This document shows positions 33,942-44,012 of a stretch of DNA of 64,000 bases, one piece after another. The stretch is from NCBI GenBank assembly GCA_965223435.1, contig CBDCWQ010000020.1:682001-746000 (forward strand), read 5' to 3'. Position 1 is the stretch's first letter. Each line of letters begins with the position of its first letter. Position numbers and translations under genes: made by a program. This DNA is from CBDCWQ01 sp965223435 (GTDB taxonomy: Bacteria > Myxococcota > Kuafuiibacteriia > Kuafuiibacteriales > Kuafuiibacteriaceae). Under the pieces are notes generated by a model. The model saw only the letters and a program-made list of their open reading frames with translations, was not told the DNA's origin and made no database searches.

Positions 33942-35108
33942 ATGCTGAGGCGTGCCTTCGAGTGTAGCGCGCACCGTGCGGTGCCTGCCTTCCTCGTCGC
34001 TCTCCTGCTCGCTTGCGCGGGCCCGAGGGTCAAAGATGATGCTTTTCTGCGTTCAGTCGACCCCGTCGAGATGGATCCAGTCGTCGTTGTTCGTGCAAAA
34101 GATCCGCTGATCGGTCTCGATGGCTACGATGCCAAGCAGCTTCTTGAGCTCAGCACGAAACTTTACCACGAAGAAGAATACGCCCGCTCTCTTTTGGTGC
34201 TCGAACGATTTCACACGCTGTTTTCAGACTCTGCCTTGGCGCCTCAAGCGGCGTATCAGCGGGGGCTGGCCCACGAAGCGCTTGAACGCTATGAGGAGGC
34301 TTTGCCCGCCTATCAGGTGATCATGGAAAATTTTCCTGAGGCGCCGGTTTTCAATGATGCACACTTTCGTGCGGCCGTTTGCCTTGGCAAACTCTCCCGG
34401 TGGGAGGAAGTCTCGTCGCTTTTTACCCGCATTCGGCAGTTCGAGGGTTTGTCGACCATGGATGAGCTCGAGGCGCGGGTGGGTCTTGGCGTGTCTTTGT
34501 TTATGCAAGCGGCGTACACGCGCGCCGAGGGTGCGTTTCAGGCGGCGGTGTTCTTTTACGAGGACCAAGAAAAACAAGAGTATATCCCGGGGGAGTATTT
34601 TCTTGGTCAGTCGCGCTTTTACCTCGGGGAAATCTATGCCCGCGCTTTTGAAGCGAAGCGCTTGAGCCATCCCCATGCTGGGGACAAGGATTGGGCCGAA
34701 ACCATGGGTGTGGAGCTCGAGGAAAAGTGTCAGGCGCTTCTTCGTGCGCAAAACAATTTTATTCGTGCCATTCGCGTGGGTCACGCGGGGTGGGCCACCG
34801 CGGCTGGCTATCGGATCGGTTCGTTGTACGAGCGTTTGTACGATGATTTGATGAAACTCCCCGTTCCCGCCGAGCTCGACGAAGAGTCGGCCCAATACTA
34901 CCGACAGCAGGTCTGGGAGCGGGTCAGTGTGCTGGTGGTGAAGGCCATCAAAATCTATGAGCAGTCCCTGCAAATGGCCGAACGCACGGGGCAGGACAAC
35001 GAGTGGGTACAGCGTGCTTCAAAGTCGCTCGATCGGATGAAACACTTGTACTTGGAGTCGTTAAGAGCGCGCGCCGGACAAAGCGAGCCCAAAAGCGCTC
35101 GAGAATAA
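33942..35108 (+). CDS. TPR-containing lipoprotein
   Basis: 388 residues. Signal peptide with lipobox LLLAC (Cys about 25). The mature part has TPR/BamD-like helices: YDAKQLLELSTKLYHEEEYA, YQRGLAHEALERYEEALPAY, AVCLGKLSRWEEVSSLF, and long helices near the C-terminus. It should sit at the periplasmic face of the outer or inner membrane as a scaffold. It closes the run that starts at 29230 and converges with the giant gene. No catalytic motif is seen. Confidence 0.85.
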   Translation: MLRRAFECSAHRAVPAFLVALLLACAGPRVKDDAFLRSVDPVEMDPVVVVRAKDPLIGLDGYDAKQLLELSTKLYHEEEYARSLLVLERFHTLFSDSALAPQAAYQRGLAHEALERYEEALPAYQVIMENFPEAPVFNDAHFRAAVCLGKLSRWEEVSSLFTRIRQFEGLSTMDELEARVGLGVSLFMQAAYTRAEGAFQAAVFFYEDQEKQEYIPGEYFLGQSRFYLGEIYARAFEAKRLSHPHAGDKDWAETMGVELEEKCQALLRAQNNFIRAIRVGHAGWATAAGYRIGSLYERLYDDLMKLPVPAELDEESAQYYRQQVWERVSVLVVKAIKIYEQSLQMAERTGQDNEWVQRASKSLDRMKHLYLESLRARAGQSEPKSARE

Positions 35109-35151
35109 GGCCCGCTTTGGTTGTACGTCATCACTGTTTTGCCGTGTAGCA

Positions 35152-35174
35152 GGCGCTTCTAACTGCCTAGCGCC
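35152..35174. terminator. weak inverted repeat between convergent genes
   Basis: GGCGCT (35152-35157) pairs with AGCGCC (35169-35174) across 11 nt, between stops at 35108 and 35186. No T-run; a terminator role is inferred from position alone. Confidence 0.3.
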
Positions 35175-35185
35175 GTATTGCTAAA

Positions 35186-38100
35186 TCAACGAAGCGAAGC
35201 TGCGTCCGCAGGCTCCAAATTTGTGCTCACCGAGGTCAGCCACACGGCCTCTGTTCTTACAAAGCCTCGGGAGAACAGCTCTTTTTCGAAATGAGGCATG
35301 TGGGCCGCACCATATAGAATCGCGATCCGGCCCGAATCCCGTTCCTCGAGCAAGCCATCGAGAACCGACAGTACTTTATTGTTCCGAGCGACAATGATGA
35401 CTTCGCGGTCAAAACCGTCCTCGACCAGAGTATACGGTCGTGCGAACCACTCTTTAAACAGCAGGTCCCGAAGCTCTGGCGCGATCGTTTGGAACGCAGC
35501 GTCGCCCAGACGGCTGGCCGCGATCGTAAACAGGTACTCGAGAGGATGGGGTTGGATATAATCGGCGGCGATACTATCCCTCTTCCCTGTCGTGCGCTCA
35601 ATCTCCTTGGCTTGCTCGGCAATTGTCTTTGCATCGAAATCTACGTGTAAGAAAAGCTCGGGCGGGCCTTCGATTCTTTGAGACGACAACCCGAACCAAC
35701 TTTGCTGGAGCGCAAACCCGGCAATCGCATTCCTCATCTGGATGCGTTCCCTTTCCGTGGGCCCGTAGAATCGACCTTCGTCAGGATCTCTTTCTTCGCT
35801 TGTCAGTGAGACCCCTTCGGCCAAGACGAGATCCATCTCGTTGAGATACCTCGAGGCCTCTTTATAGTATTCGACCCGACCCACATGAATCATTGACACT
35901 AGGGAAATCTCGAGGTTCGTTTCGGGGGAGCGATAGCGCGTAATCGCAGTCTTGAGCAGGGGCAATTCAACGCGGATGAACTCCCCTGGGGTTTTGGAGC
36001 CTGAGAGCCCGTGCGCGAAAAAAGGGGTGATCGCAACTTCGACATGCGGAGCGTCAGGCGAAGAGTCTTTGCCCTCTCTTTGGATCTGGGCGTCCCAGCG
36101 ATAACGACCCGACTGAAGGTTTTCTGGCATGGTCACCGGCAACGACGCAAATTCATATCCGTCCGTTGGCTCCACAGGCTTCACCGCGTGCGCCACGTGG
36201 CCGGTGTCGACGTGCTCCAAGCGAACCAGCAGCTCACGGCCCTTCCCACCAGCCACATAGGATACGCCAAGGTGGTACTCTACTCCGGGCCACAGGTTCA
36301 CGGGAACGGGATCGCGGAGGGTCTTCCCGCTGACAATTCGAATGCGATCTAGATGTGAATCTCGCGCCAAAGGCTCATTGCTCTGCTTGGCGCCTTGGAT
36401 CTGGTTTCGAATTTCTTTGAGATCGTATCCCGAACGGCGAAGCAACTCTTCAAGCTTCTCGTGGTTGATACTCCCTAATGGGTAGTATCGACCCACTGGG
36501 GGCAATCCACCGAAATCGACGGAACCACCCGCAAAAGAAGTCGCGAGAAGTTCTTCATCGAGTCTTTGGAATGCTTCAACACCAAGGGCGCCGTAAGACT
36601 CCACAAACCCATCCGCATACGCCCTAACGACTCCGGATTCCGCGTCAACAAGCCAACGGTAGACGCTCCATTCCGTGGCCGGCCACCTTGTTTGCTCAAG
36701 ATAGTGTATGTAGTCATCTGTTTGGGACGCTCCGCCGGCCACCGCCGCCAAGCGATCGAACAACGTTGGCTCTTCGCGATCAAGAAGCGTTTCGACACCG
36801 AAAGGATGTAGGTCAGCCAACAACCGGTCCCGGAAGAACCGGAACCGTGCACCTTCAGTGTTCCCCGAAGACTCCACCCCCCACGGATCTTCGACAACCT
36901 GTCTTACGTTCTGCTCTTCGAGAACGACCGAGATCTCGTACAAGCCTTGGTTGACAGTTCTCGCGTGCGAATGGACGGCTGAATTGTGTTCGCGAAACCA
37001 CTTTTCTAAGGTGTTTGCGCCGAGCGCCTGTTGCCTTTTGTACTCCTCCCCTTTTGGATCAAGTTGCTTTTCGATCTGCTTAAGCTCATCCATGCTTGAA
37101 TCCACCTGCGCGAAAAGCGTCCTATAAGGCTCTTTGCCGGCGGCGTTTCGAGAAACCACTGGGATCCACACCAGTTCTCTATGCTCAACCAGCCACGGAA
37201 ATTGACTCTGCAGCTCCCCTACCAGATCCAATATCAATGCAATGCGTTCAGACTCTGCTTCATGGGGTGCAAATGAGAGCCGGCTCACTGTGTATTCGTC
37301 CGGATGCGGCTGTTCAACGTGCAACCATTCTCGGTGATAGGCATACGAACCCAGACAGCCAGGAATACAACTTGTGCCCTCCTCGATCATATGAACCCAA
37401 ATCTGATATTGGCCTTCTGCCGGATTCATATTTTCGAGCCAAGAAACGAGAACACGCTCTTGGGTCGGCTTGCTGCTAAGCGTGGCTGTTTCGTAAAAAC
37501 CCACGACCTCATCTGTGTCAGAAACCAAATAGAACTGAAGCTTATGCTCTTCGCCCTTCGTGTCATAACTCACGTCAACCGTGAGCCCGGTGGCATCGAT
37601 TCGAGGCGAGGAAACGATCTCAACGGCCCCCCATGCCGTTGCAACATTGATGGGACGGACCGAGCAAGCCTCGCCTATGCAGAGCTCAATGCCTGCTTTC
37701 GTATTTGTGACGTCACCTGGGTTCGAGCCGGGCGTTCCGGCCGACGGATCACCTCCGCCCAATCGTTCAATCCAATCGCTCACTTCTTGCTGCTTTTCGG
37801 CGAACCAAGCTAGGGGCCAAGCGTATTCAAGCGATGGGTCCAATTCTTTGGGAGCCTTGATGTGAAATCGAATGGCCTCGCCGCCGGCCTCAAAAGCTGC
37901 ATCGGCCTGCCACAGCAGTTGGTTGAGAGGCTGAATAGGTAAGAGGCTTTGCTCCAGATAAAATGCGTTGACGAGTATCGCGTGTGCAATCACGACTACC
38001 GCATGAACCGAGATCCGGTTGTATTTCGAAAAATTGAAGGGAATACCGAAGCCCTTCATCACCCCCAAGGTCACAATCCATGGCAGCGCAGCAGCGAGTC

Positions 38101-41100
38101 CCTTGGTCTCTGGGCCCACACCGAGACCCAGCAACCAGTAGTAGTAGAGGGCAAGAGGAGTCACGGATACTGCCGCCCAGAACACAGACGAAGAACCAAC
38201 CTGCGTCACCCATGGATTCGAACTATCATCACCAAAAAGAGGCGCGTCTAGCCCATCTGAGAAAGAAAGAGCCAACAGCTGGCCCACACCGAGCGCAAGA
38301 GCCGGCGGATCGATTTCGACGGATCTGTTGCATCCTGAATTCCCTCCGTCACACAGAGACAAAACTCCGCTCAATTCTACGAGGTCATCAGTCTCCTTAA
38401 AATCATGAATCTTTAGCCTCGCCCCGCTGAGCTCTAACCCTGTCATTTTGAAACTCACATCAAAGGGCTCATGAAATTCATCTTGCTCAAAAAGATGGTT
38501 TCCCTGTGTGGCAAATACGTTTTGCCCGTCTAGGTTGAGCTCTACCCCCAAAGCTTGCGGTACCGTGTCTGCATCGCCAACGCCAAACGGTTTCCACGGT
38601 TGGCCGCGCACTTCGCCTATCGCAGGAGACGCCTCATAAACGTCGATGAACCAAATGACCGCCGTGCTTGAGGACAGAAGCGTCGATAGATTATGAATGC
38701 GCTGGCTCGAATAGGGGAAGCCGTGATCGGTCACGAAGGACTGTACGCCATCCCATAGGGTGTTGGCTCGAGCACGAAACCATTCCGCCTTCTTGTGGGA
38801 TGGATGGGCCATTGCAAACCGATGAAGGCCAAGAATCAGACCGGTGGTCGCCTCAAGATGGAAAGACGACTCTTGAAGCTCGCTCTCATCGATATAGGGG
38901 TCTTTGAACGCGTTTTGGAAATAGTGGGCGCCATAGTAGCTTCGGCCCTCAAAGGTTATCTCTTTGGCAAAATGAAGTTCAGTAAACTCGAGGCACCGAG
39001 CCAGGCGCTCGACATACACGGAGTCGGCCGGAAGCGCGTCGAAATCTACGGACAAGGAAAGCCAACTACAATTGTCAATGGCCACGTGCGGACTCGGAGC
39101 GAGCACCTTGGGCTCTGTATCGCCTAACAGCTCACCCCCGGTCACGATGCGTCCGAGGGAACCGTGCTCAAGGGTGTCCTCGATGTGCGCCCGACGTTCA
39201 GAACTGATACCTTCACCATCAAGGGTGTCCCGAAGATCGCCCTTCCAGCCTCGCTCATCCCAAAGAGCATCGAAAATGCCAGCCCTGAGCTCGTCTCGCC
39301 AGGCACGGAGCTCTTCAACATCCGTCAAGCCGGTTTTCTTATGGTGCGACAGAGCATGATTCAGCACACTGAGAACATCCAAATTGTGTTCGGTGACGAT
39401 GTTCTCAGCCAAAACCGGCTCGCGAAGCACGGCAAGACCGCTCTTTGTCAGTTCGAGGGCGCCGATCGACTTGCCGTCTTGCCATCGTTTAATGAGCGGA
39501 GGCTCGGCTTCATCAAAGGAATCATATCCAATCGCATCAAGTACGCTGTAATAAGCCCACTCAGTGCCTTCGGCTTCCTCAAAAGGCGGAGGCAATAGAG
39601 CGGGTGTAGACGCGCGCTGAAGTCCCGTCGTCGTCCAGCCGGCCGTCATCAGGGTCACTGTTTCACCCGTACTTGGTAACCGAACCTGTCGGCGATGCTC
39701 CTTCAAGCCGTGTAGAGCTCGGTGATAGCAAAACTGGATGGCCGAGCGATCGCCTTCTTCGAGACGCCGGTAAGCCTCGGAAGCCACAAAGGAACCTAGA
39801 CCATGAATGGCCCACGCGGTGGCACCCGTGACCACACGAGCGTCCCGCCAGGTATCACCAAGCGTATTCCAAGAAAACGGCCAACCCCGGATGATCTCCT
39901 CACCCTCAAACACGCCCCATTGCGCTCGGTCACAGAGGTAGCGGGCCATGCCTTGCGCAACCTCTACGGACCAGGCATCAGTCCTGCGCGAAAACTGCGC
40001 CAATGCAATGCCCTGAGTATAGACCCAAACACGCTCGAAACCGGCCAAATGACGGGCATCTTCGAGATGGCCCTGGGCCCATCCGTTCGGTTGGGAGTCA
40101 CGCGAGACCAAAGCGGCAACCTCGGGATCTTCGTAGTCGGGCGCGTACTCAACTTGGTAGACCCATCCCCTGGTCTGATCCCGGCGAAGTAGGGCATTAC
40201 GCGTCCGAAGCGCCCTATCGTAGTTGCCAGAGGCATGGGCAGTGAAGGCCACAAATGCCTTCGAAGTCGTTTCAGCGCTCAAGCCACCGTCGGCGTCTTG
40301 AACGAAAAACGTGGTCTCCGTGTCGTCCACCACGGTCCAAAGCTCTGCTTCGCCACCCTCAAGATAGACTGTAGAAACAGGCGCAAGGGCCAAAGCAGAG
40401 CGTCCCTGTCCATCAGCCACGCCAGACAACTCCGTCGGATGCCCCAAAAGGTCGCCCGACGATTCTGAATGCTCACTGGTTGGGGCCCCGGACTCACTGA
40501 CCACGGCCCCAGACCTATGGGTTAAAGCCCCAAAATCCGGTGCGCTCTTGGTTGTCGCCCCGGCCGAAGGCGAAGGGTTCGGCGTGGCATCAGCGATCGG
40601 CCCGGGCTTCTTCGTCACCTGAACGACGCCGCTCGCATTCACGCGCATGCCGTACTTGTTGACCGCGGCCACCGTAAAACGAGCGCTCTTGCCCGTGATC
40701 AAATCGCCGTCATGCGAAATATCGAAGCGGCGAACATCGGTATCGTTGGATAGTCGCGTCGTCACCACCGCATCGTGGGCAAATGCGTCTTCGGCCTGCC
40801 TAACCCACGACACAACAAGCAAGTCCTCGTAGGCCGCGAGGGAAGGCACCCCGACCAGTGCGTCCGCCTGTGCCCCATGGGTCTCCCAGTGAATGGCTCG
40901 CGGAGGTTGCAAGCTAAGCGGCGTACGCGCCCAATTTTTGAAATTCCGGCTCCGCGAAAGCTGTATCTTTGATAGATCTGACGCGTCTTCCGAATCGCGG
41001 GCCTCATAGTATACAACCGCCATCTCGCCGTCTGCGAGAAGCGCAGCGTCGGGCATGTAGCCCTGTCCGACAACGGTTGGCTGCGACCAAAAAATACCCC

Positions 41101-43525
41101 CATCGGTCGACACGTTCACCGCGATGGTATTGTGACCAGGCTGGTTCGGGTCTTTTGAGGCACCATCCTCATAGACGGCGACCAACAGGCCCTGCTGATC
41201 CCCGACGAGCTTCGGCCTGACCACCCGCCCATCGTCATTCTCGGCGCTTGCTTCTCGCGAAGACACCACCGAAAGCCGCCAGTTCTGCAAGTGGCCACCT
41301 TTCCAGCTGCCCCGGCGCCAACCCGTCTCGATGGGGAGCGTCTGGTGCGTCCAAAAGAGGAGCCCTCTATCGATGGGCCAGACCGGGACCTCGACCGGGG
41401 TAGCGGTCTCCTCGGACCAAGCGCGCGAAACCAACGGCCGCTGGGCCACACGAATCTGATCCTCTTCGTGCCATGAACCGTCGTAAAGGTAGAAATACCA
41501 ATCCTTGTCGTGCGCTACACGCGGGTCGTAGGATAGGAAGTGCTCTTCACCGTCCCCGTAGTAGTGGGCAAAAGCGCTGGCCGGGTCTTCTTCGATGGAA
41601 AGCCGGTGTGCGCGCTCTTCATGAGAGATTTTGACCGGTTCATAGGGTAAGGCGGGACCTCGTCGAGATGACCAAACCTGCATGAAGCCCTGCTGATTGT
41701 GACGAGAACCCTCTTGACCGCACCATGCGTCCTTATCCAGAGCCGATGGTACGCGGGGAGGAACCACGGGGCCGTATTCGCCACGCCAATGCGGGTTGCG
41801 AATTGGGCGATTGTCCCACATGCGATCCTGAGACGCGATGATGCTAACCTTTTTGTCATCGATTCTGAGTGAGGGATTATAAACCCACGCTTCCTCCAAG
41901 CGGTATCGGTAGGGACCCAGGAGCTCACCGCTGTTCTCATCCTCTTCGAGTGCATAGGTATAGTGCTCTTCGGCCGTTTCAAAGCAGTCACAAGGATCGT
42001 CCGGTGCATCACATTCCTTCTTGTAAAGCATACGGTAGCTGACGACGATATCGTTTTTCTCGCGAACCACGACATCGAATACGTTCTCCACCTCTCCATC
42101 CAGATCTTTCATGTAGTAGACCTTATTGGCTTCCCCCCATACGAGGTGGAGGCGGCCAAAGCGATCGTAGGCAATATCGAGGCCTCGCTTCCAGAATGCA
42201 TTGGCGCGAACCTTCTTTGGAGCGCCAAAACGCTCCCCGTTACTGCCGCTCTGAGCAACCCAGATTTCGCTCTTTGGCTTGTCGCCCTCTCGGCGTTGAA
42301 TCCAAGCGACCGACACCTTATCTTTTAGAGCGCTGATACCAACGTCGGTGATTTGCCAACCTGATGATACCGCGGAGATCCGATGCAAGGTTTCAAAGCT
42401 TTGGCTCGTTGCCGCCTTGGGGCTCAGGCGGTATCGAAGTTCGGCGCTTCGGTTTTCAGTGGCACGTACCACGTAGACGAGGTGCGCAAAGATCTGTTCA
42501 CCCCTGCCTGAGACCGCAACCTGAGGCAGCGCTACCGAGGCATTCTCGTCGGATGCTACGCTCGGGACCTCAAAATGATCCGCTGAAGCCGGCTTCGGGC
42601 TGGCCAAAAACAAAGAAATGGGATCTGAGGCGTCAGACGTTAAAGCGGGTTCGTCCCCAGTCTTGAGAATTGCACGCACCTCGTAGCGGTAGACTCGGTC
42701 CAGTTTGGGCACGGCATCTCGGAATTCGGCTTCGGTGCTCCTTCCCACTTGGACACCATCTCGGTCTACCTGATAGCTCAACTGGGCACCCTCTGGAATG
42801 GCAGTTCCGTCGTCGAGGCGGGTGGGCTTCGTCCAAGACAGAATCGCCATCTCGCCTCGTGATGTGGCGGAAAAAGCCGCCGGGGGCCTCGGAGGCTTTG
42901 CGTCTCTCGATTCGGAAGCCTCGGTCAAAGCCATGTCCTGAGAAGCTTCGTTCTGCGCTGAAAAGGGAAAAACGCCCGGTTTTAGAAATTGCGCCCAGTA
43001 GCCCTCGTTTGGATGCAACCACTCACCCGGTCGAACCCGTGTGTAGACCTCCTGGATTCGATCCCAGTGAAACACCGTTTCGATGTTTGGATCTTCCAGC
43101 CGAGTCGCCTGCGTGACGCGCAACACGTTCCAGCCCGCCGGACGCAAAGACGCATCTTGGATCTCAGCCTCCCTGAGCTCCACCGGACTTGGTGCGAAAA
43201 CCCACACGCCACCCTGTCCCTTGAATGCCTCCAGCTCTACCATGACGCCAGCACCGGAACTGTTCTTGCGCCCCGGCGCCTCAAAGACCGCCGCACTCCA
43301 AAGCGAAAGGCCCTGTGCTTTGTATAAACGAAAGAGAGAACCATCGTGGTCCTTCGGACTGGCAATCAGATGCCACCCCGACGCAAGCTTCAGGGAACGC
43401 GGAGATGAGATCGCCGAGGAGCCAGATCCCAGGCTCACGAAAAAAAGGGCGAAGCACGTGACAATCGTTTTCAAACTGGTGGGCACGAAACAAGCAAGCC
43501 GTAGTGCGCGATATGTCCTAACCAA
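35186..43525 (-). CDS. giant secreted mosaic protein (FN3, sialidase-like, alpha/alpha toroid, TraB/GumN-like)
   Basis: 2,779 residues from a TTG at 43525 with GGGGGAGGG just upstream. Signal peptide: TIVTCFALFFVSLGSGSSA. Visible parts in order: a beta domain to about 195 (LASGWHLIASP, LHPNEGYWAQF); an FN3-like domain near 215-310; BNR/sialidase-like propeller segments about 330-930 (VSTDGGIFWSQP); a Pro/Ser/Ala linker near 990-1050; a helical toroid-like region about 1100-1630 (NYDRALRTRNALLRRD, WVYTQGIALAQF). Three membrane-like helices follow near 1780-1860. The C-terminus, about 2530-2750, is TraB/GumN-like, with SMIHVG, LVLAEGV and ILYGAAHM as possible metal-binding His/Glu motifs. GC is lower than in flanking genes. 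Function unknown; a surface enzyme or large toxin-like factor are guesses. Confidence 0.78.
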   Translation of the reverse strand: MVRTYRALRLACFVPTSLKTIVTCFALFFVSLGSGSSAISSPRSLKLASGWHLIASPKDHDGSLFRLYKAQGLSLWSAAVFEAPGRKNSSGAGVMVELEAFKGQGGVWVFAPSPVELREAEIQDASLRPAGWNVLRVTQATRLEDPNIETVFHWDRIQEVYTRVRPGEWLHPNEGYWAQFLKPGVFPFSAQNEASQDMALTEASESRDAKPPRPPAAFSATSRGEMAILSWTKPTRLDDGTAIPEGAQLSYQVDRDGVQVGRSTEAEFRDAVPKLDRVYRYEVRAILKTGDEPALTSDASDPISLFLASPKPASADHFEVPSVASDENASVALPQVAVSGRGEQIFAHLVYVVRATENRSAELRYRLSPKAATSQSFETLHRISAVSSGWQITDVGISALKDKVSVAWIQRREGDKPKSEIWVAQSGSNGERFGAPKKVRANAFWKRGLDIAYDRFGRLHLVWGEANKVYYMKDLDGEVENVFDVVVREKNDIVVSYRMLYKKECDAPDDPCDCFETAEEHYTYALEEDENSGELLGPYRYRLEEAWVYNPSLRIDDKKVSIIASQDRMWDNRPIRNPHWRGEYGPVVPPRVPSALDKDAWCGQEGSRHNQQGFMQVWSSRRGPALPYEPVKISHEERAHRLSIEEDPASAFAHYYGDGEEHFLSYDPRVAHDKDWYFYLYDGSWHEEDQIRVAQRPLVSRAWSEETATPVEVPVWPIDRGLLFWTHQTLPIETGWRRGSWKGGHLQNWRLSVVSSREASAENDDGRVVRPKLVGDQQGLLVAVYEDGASKDPNQPGHNTIAVNVSTDGGIFWSQPTVVGQGYMPDAALLADGEMAVVYYEARDSEDASDLSKIQLSRSRNFKNWARTPLSLQPPRAIHWETHGAQADALVGVPSLAAYEDLLVVSWVRQAEDAFAHDAVVTTRLSNDTDVRRFDISHDGDLITGKSARFTVAAVNKYGMRVNASGVVQVTKKPGPIADATPNPSPSAGATTKSAPDFGALTHRSGAVVSESGAPTSEHSESSGDLLGHPTELSGVADGQGRSALALAPVSTVYLEGGEAELWTVVDDTETTFFVQDADGGLSAETTSKAFVAFTAHASGNYDRALRTRNALLRRDQTRGWVYQVEYAPDYEDPEVAALVSRDSQPNGWAQGHLEDARHLAGFERVWVYTQGIALAQFSRRTDAWSVEVAQGMARYLCDRAQWGVFEGEEIIRGWPFSWNTLGDTWRDARVVTGATAWAIHGLGSFVASEAYRRLEEGDRSAIQFCYHRALHGLKEHRRQVRLPSTGETVTLMTAGWTTTGLQRASTPALLPPPFEEAEGTEWAYYSVLDAIGYDSFDEAEPPLIKRWQDGKSIGALELTKSGLAVLREPVLAENIVTEHNLDVLSVLNHALSHHKKTGLTDVEELRAWRDELRAGIFDALWDERGWKGDLRDTLDGEGISSERRAHIEDTLEHGSLGRIVTGGELLGDTEPKVLAPSPHVAIDNCSWLSLSVDFDALPADSVYVERLARCLEFTELHFAKEITFEGRSYYGAHYFQNAFKDPYIDESELQESSFHLEATTGLILGLHRFAMAHPSHKKAEWFRARANTLWDGVQSFVTDHGFPYSSQRIHNLSTLLSSSTAVIWFIDVYEASPAIGEVRGQPWKPFGVGDADTVPQALGVELNLDGQNVFATQGNHLFEQDEFHEPFDVSFKMTGLELSGARLKIHDFKETDDLVELSGVLSLCDGGNSGCNRSVEIDPPALALGVGQLLALSFSDGLDAPLFGDDSSNPWVTQVGSSSVFWAAVSVTPLALYYYWLLGLGVGPETKGLAAALPWIVTLGVMKGFGIPFNFSKYNRISVHAVVVIAHAILVNAFYLEQSLLPIQPLNQLLWQADAAFEAGGEAIRFHIKAPKELDPSLEYAWPLAWFAEKQQEVSDWIERLGGGDPSAGTPGSNPGDVTNTKAGIELCIGEACSVRPINVATAWGAVEIVSSPRIDATGLTVDVSYDTKGEEHKLQFYLVSDTDEVVGFYETATLSSKPTQERVLVSWLENMNPAEGQYQIWVHMIEEGTSCIPGCLGSYAYHREWLHVEQPHPDEYTVSRLSFAPHEAESERIALILDLVGELQSQFPWLVEHRELVWIPVVSRNAAGKEPYRTLFAQVDSSMDELKQIEKQLDPKGEEYKRQQALGANTLEKWFREHNSAVHSHARTVNQGLYEISVVLEEQNVRQVVEDPWGVESSGNTEGARFRFFRDRLLADLHPFGVETLLDREEPTLFDRLAAVAGGASQTDDYIHYLEQTRWPATEWSVYRWLVDAESGVVRAYADGFVESYGALGVEAFQRLDEELLATSFAGGSVDFGGLPPVGRYYPLGSINHEKLEELLRRSGYDLKEIRNQIQGAKQSNEPLARDSHLDRIRIVSGKTLRDPVPVNLWPGVEYHLGVSYVAGGKGRELLVRLEHVDTGHVAHAVKPVEPTDGYEFASLPVTMPENLQSGRYRWDAQIQREGKDSSPDAPHVEVAITPFFAHGLSGSKTPGEFIRVELPLLKTAITRYRSPETNLEISLVSMIHVGRVEYYKEASRYLNEMDLVLAEGVSLTSEERDPDEGRFYGPTERERIQMRNAIAGFALQQSWFGLSSQRIEGPPELFLHVDFDAKTIAEQAKEIERTTGKRDSIAADYIQPHPLEYLFTIAASRLGDAAFQTIAPELRDLLFKEWFARPYTLVEDGFDREVIIVARNNKVLSVLDGLLEERDSGRIAILYGAAHMPHFEKELFSRGFVRTEAVWLTSVSTNLEPADAASLR

Positions 43526-43528
43526 GGT

Positions 43529-43537
43529 CCCTCCCCC
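43529..43537 (-). promoter_or_regulatory. ribosome binding site supporting the TTG start of the giant gene
   Basis: On the minus strand GGGGGAGGG ends 3 nt before the TTG at 43525, placing GGAGG 4 nt from the start codon. The signal peptide follows directly, so this TTG is well supported. Confidence 0.65.
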
Positions 43538-43584
43538 GAACGAAAGGCCCAGCCACGCAATGGGTGCTTCGTCCCGAGCACCCC

Positions 43585-43613
43585 TGGATAGAATACCAGT
43601 TCCCGCTCGTCAA
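43585..43613 (-). promoter_or_regulatory. candidate promoter of the giant gene
   Basis: On the minus strand TTGACG (43608-43613), 17 nt, TATCCA (43585-43590): 5 of 6 at -35 and 3 of 6 at -10, about 60 nt upstream of the start. Its hexamers resemble those before the HEAT gene. Confidence 0.35.
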
Positions 43614-44012
43614 CATCCGCTCGCATGCCATGTTGCTTTTGGGGGAAGACCCAGCGCACCAGGAGTCAATGGCGTCTATCGCAAACCATGGTCTGACCGA
43701 CAGCCACACAGTCCTTGTAAACCCTACTAAAGGCGCAAGGTGAGCGGCCTTAAGACGCATAGAAAGTCTTTCGTACGGTCTTTCACTTTCCGGGTGGAGG
43801 TCTCTTCAAAGCAACATCGTTTCTGCCGTTGAGGTATCGAACACGTAGTTAGTCTTCAACTTCAAAGGCCCAGGCAACTCACAACCCCCAGCGAACCTAC
43901 CACGAGAAGGCGGGGCCTGTTGGCGATACCAGACGACTCCGTTATCTTAGGGCCCGGGTGGAAGAGCCATTTGAATTGCTCGCAATTCTTCACAGACCTG
44001 AAAGAGACGACC

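Larger units (their letters stand above)
43526..44012. other. 487-bp divergent intergenic region
   Basis: Lies between the giant gene (minus) and the interrupted CrtA-like gene (plus). Besides the candidate promoter and ribosome binding site of the giant gene I see only short frames without domains. Base composition is less GC-rich than the core genes. Confidence 0.45.
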
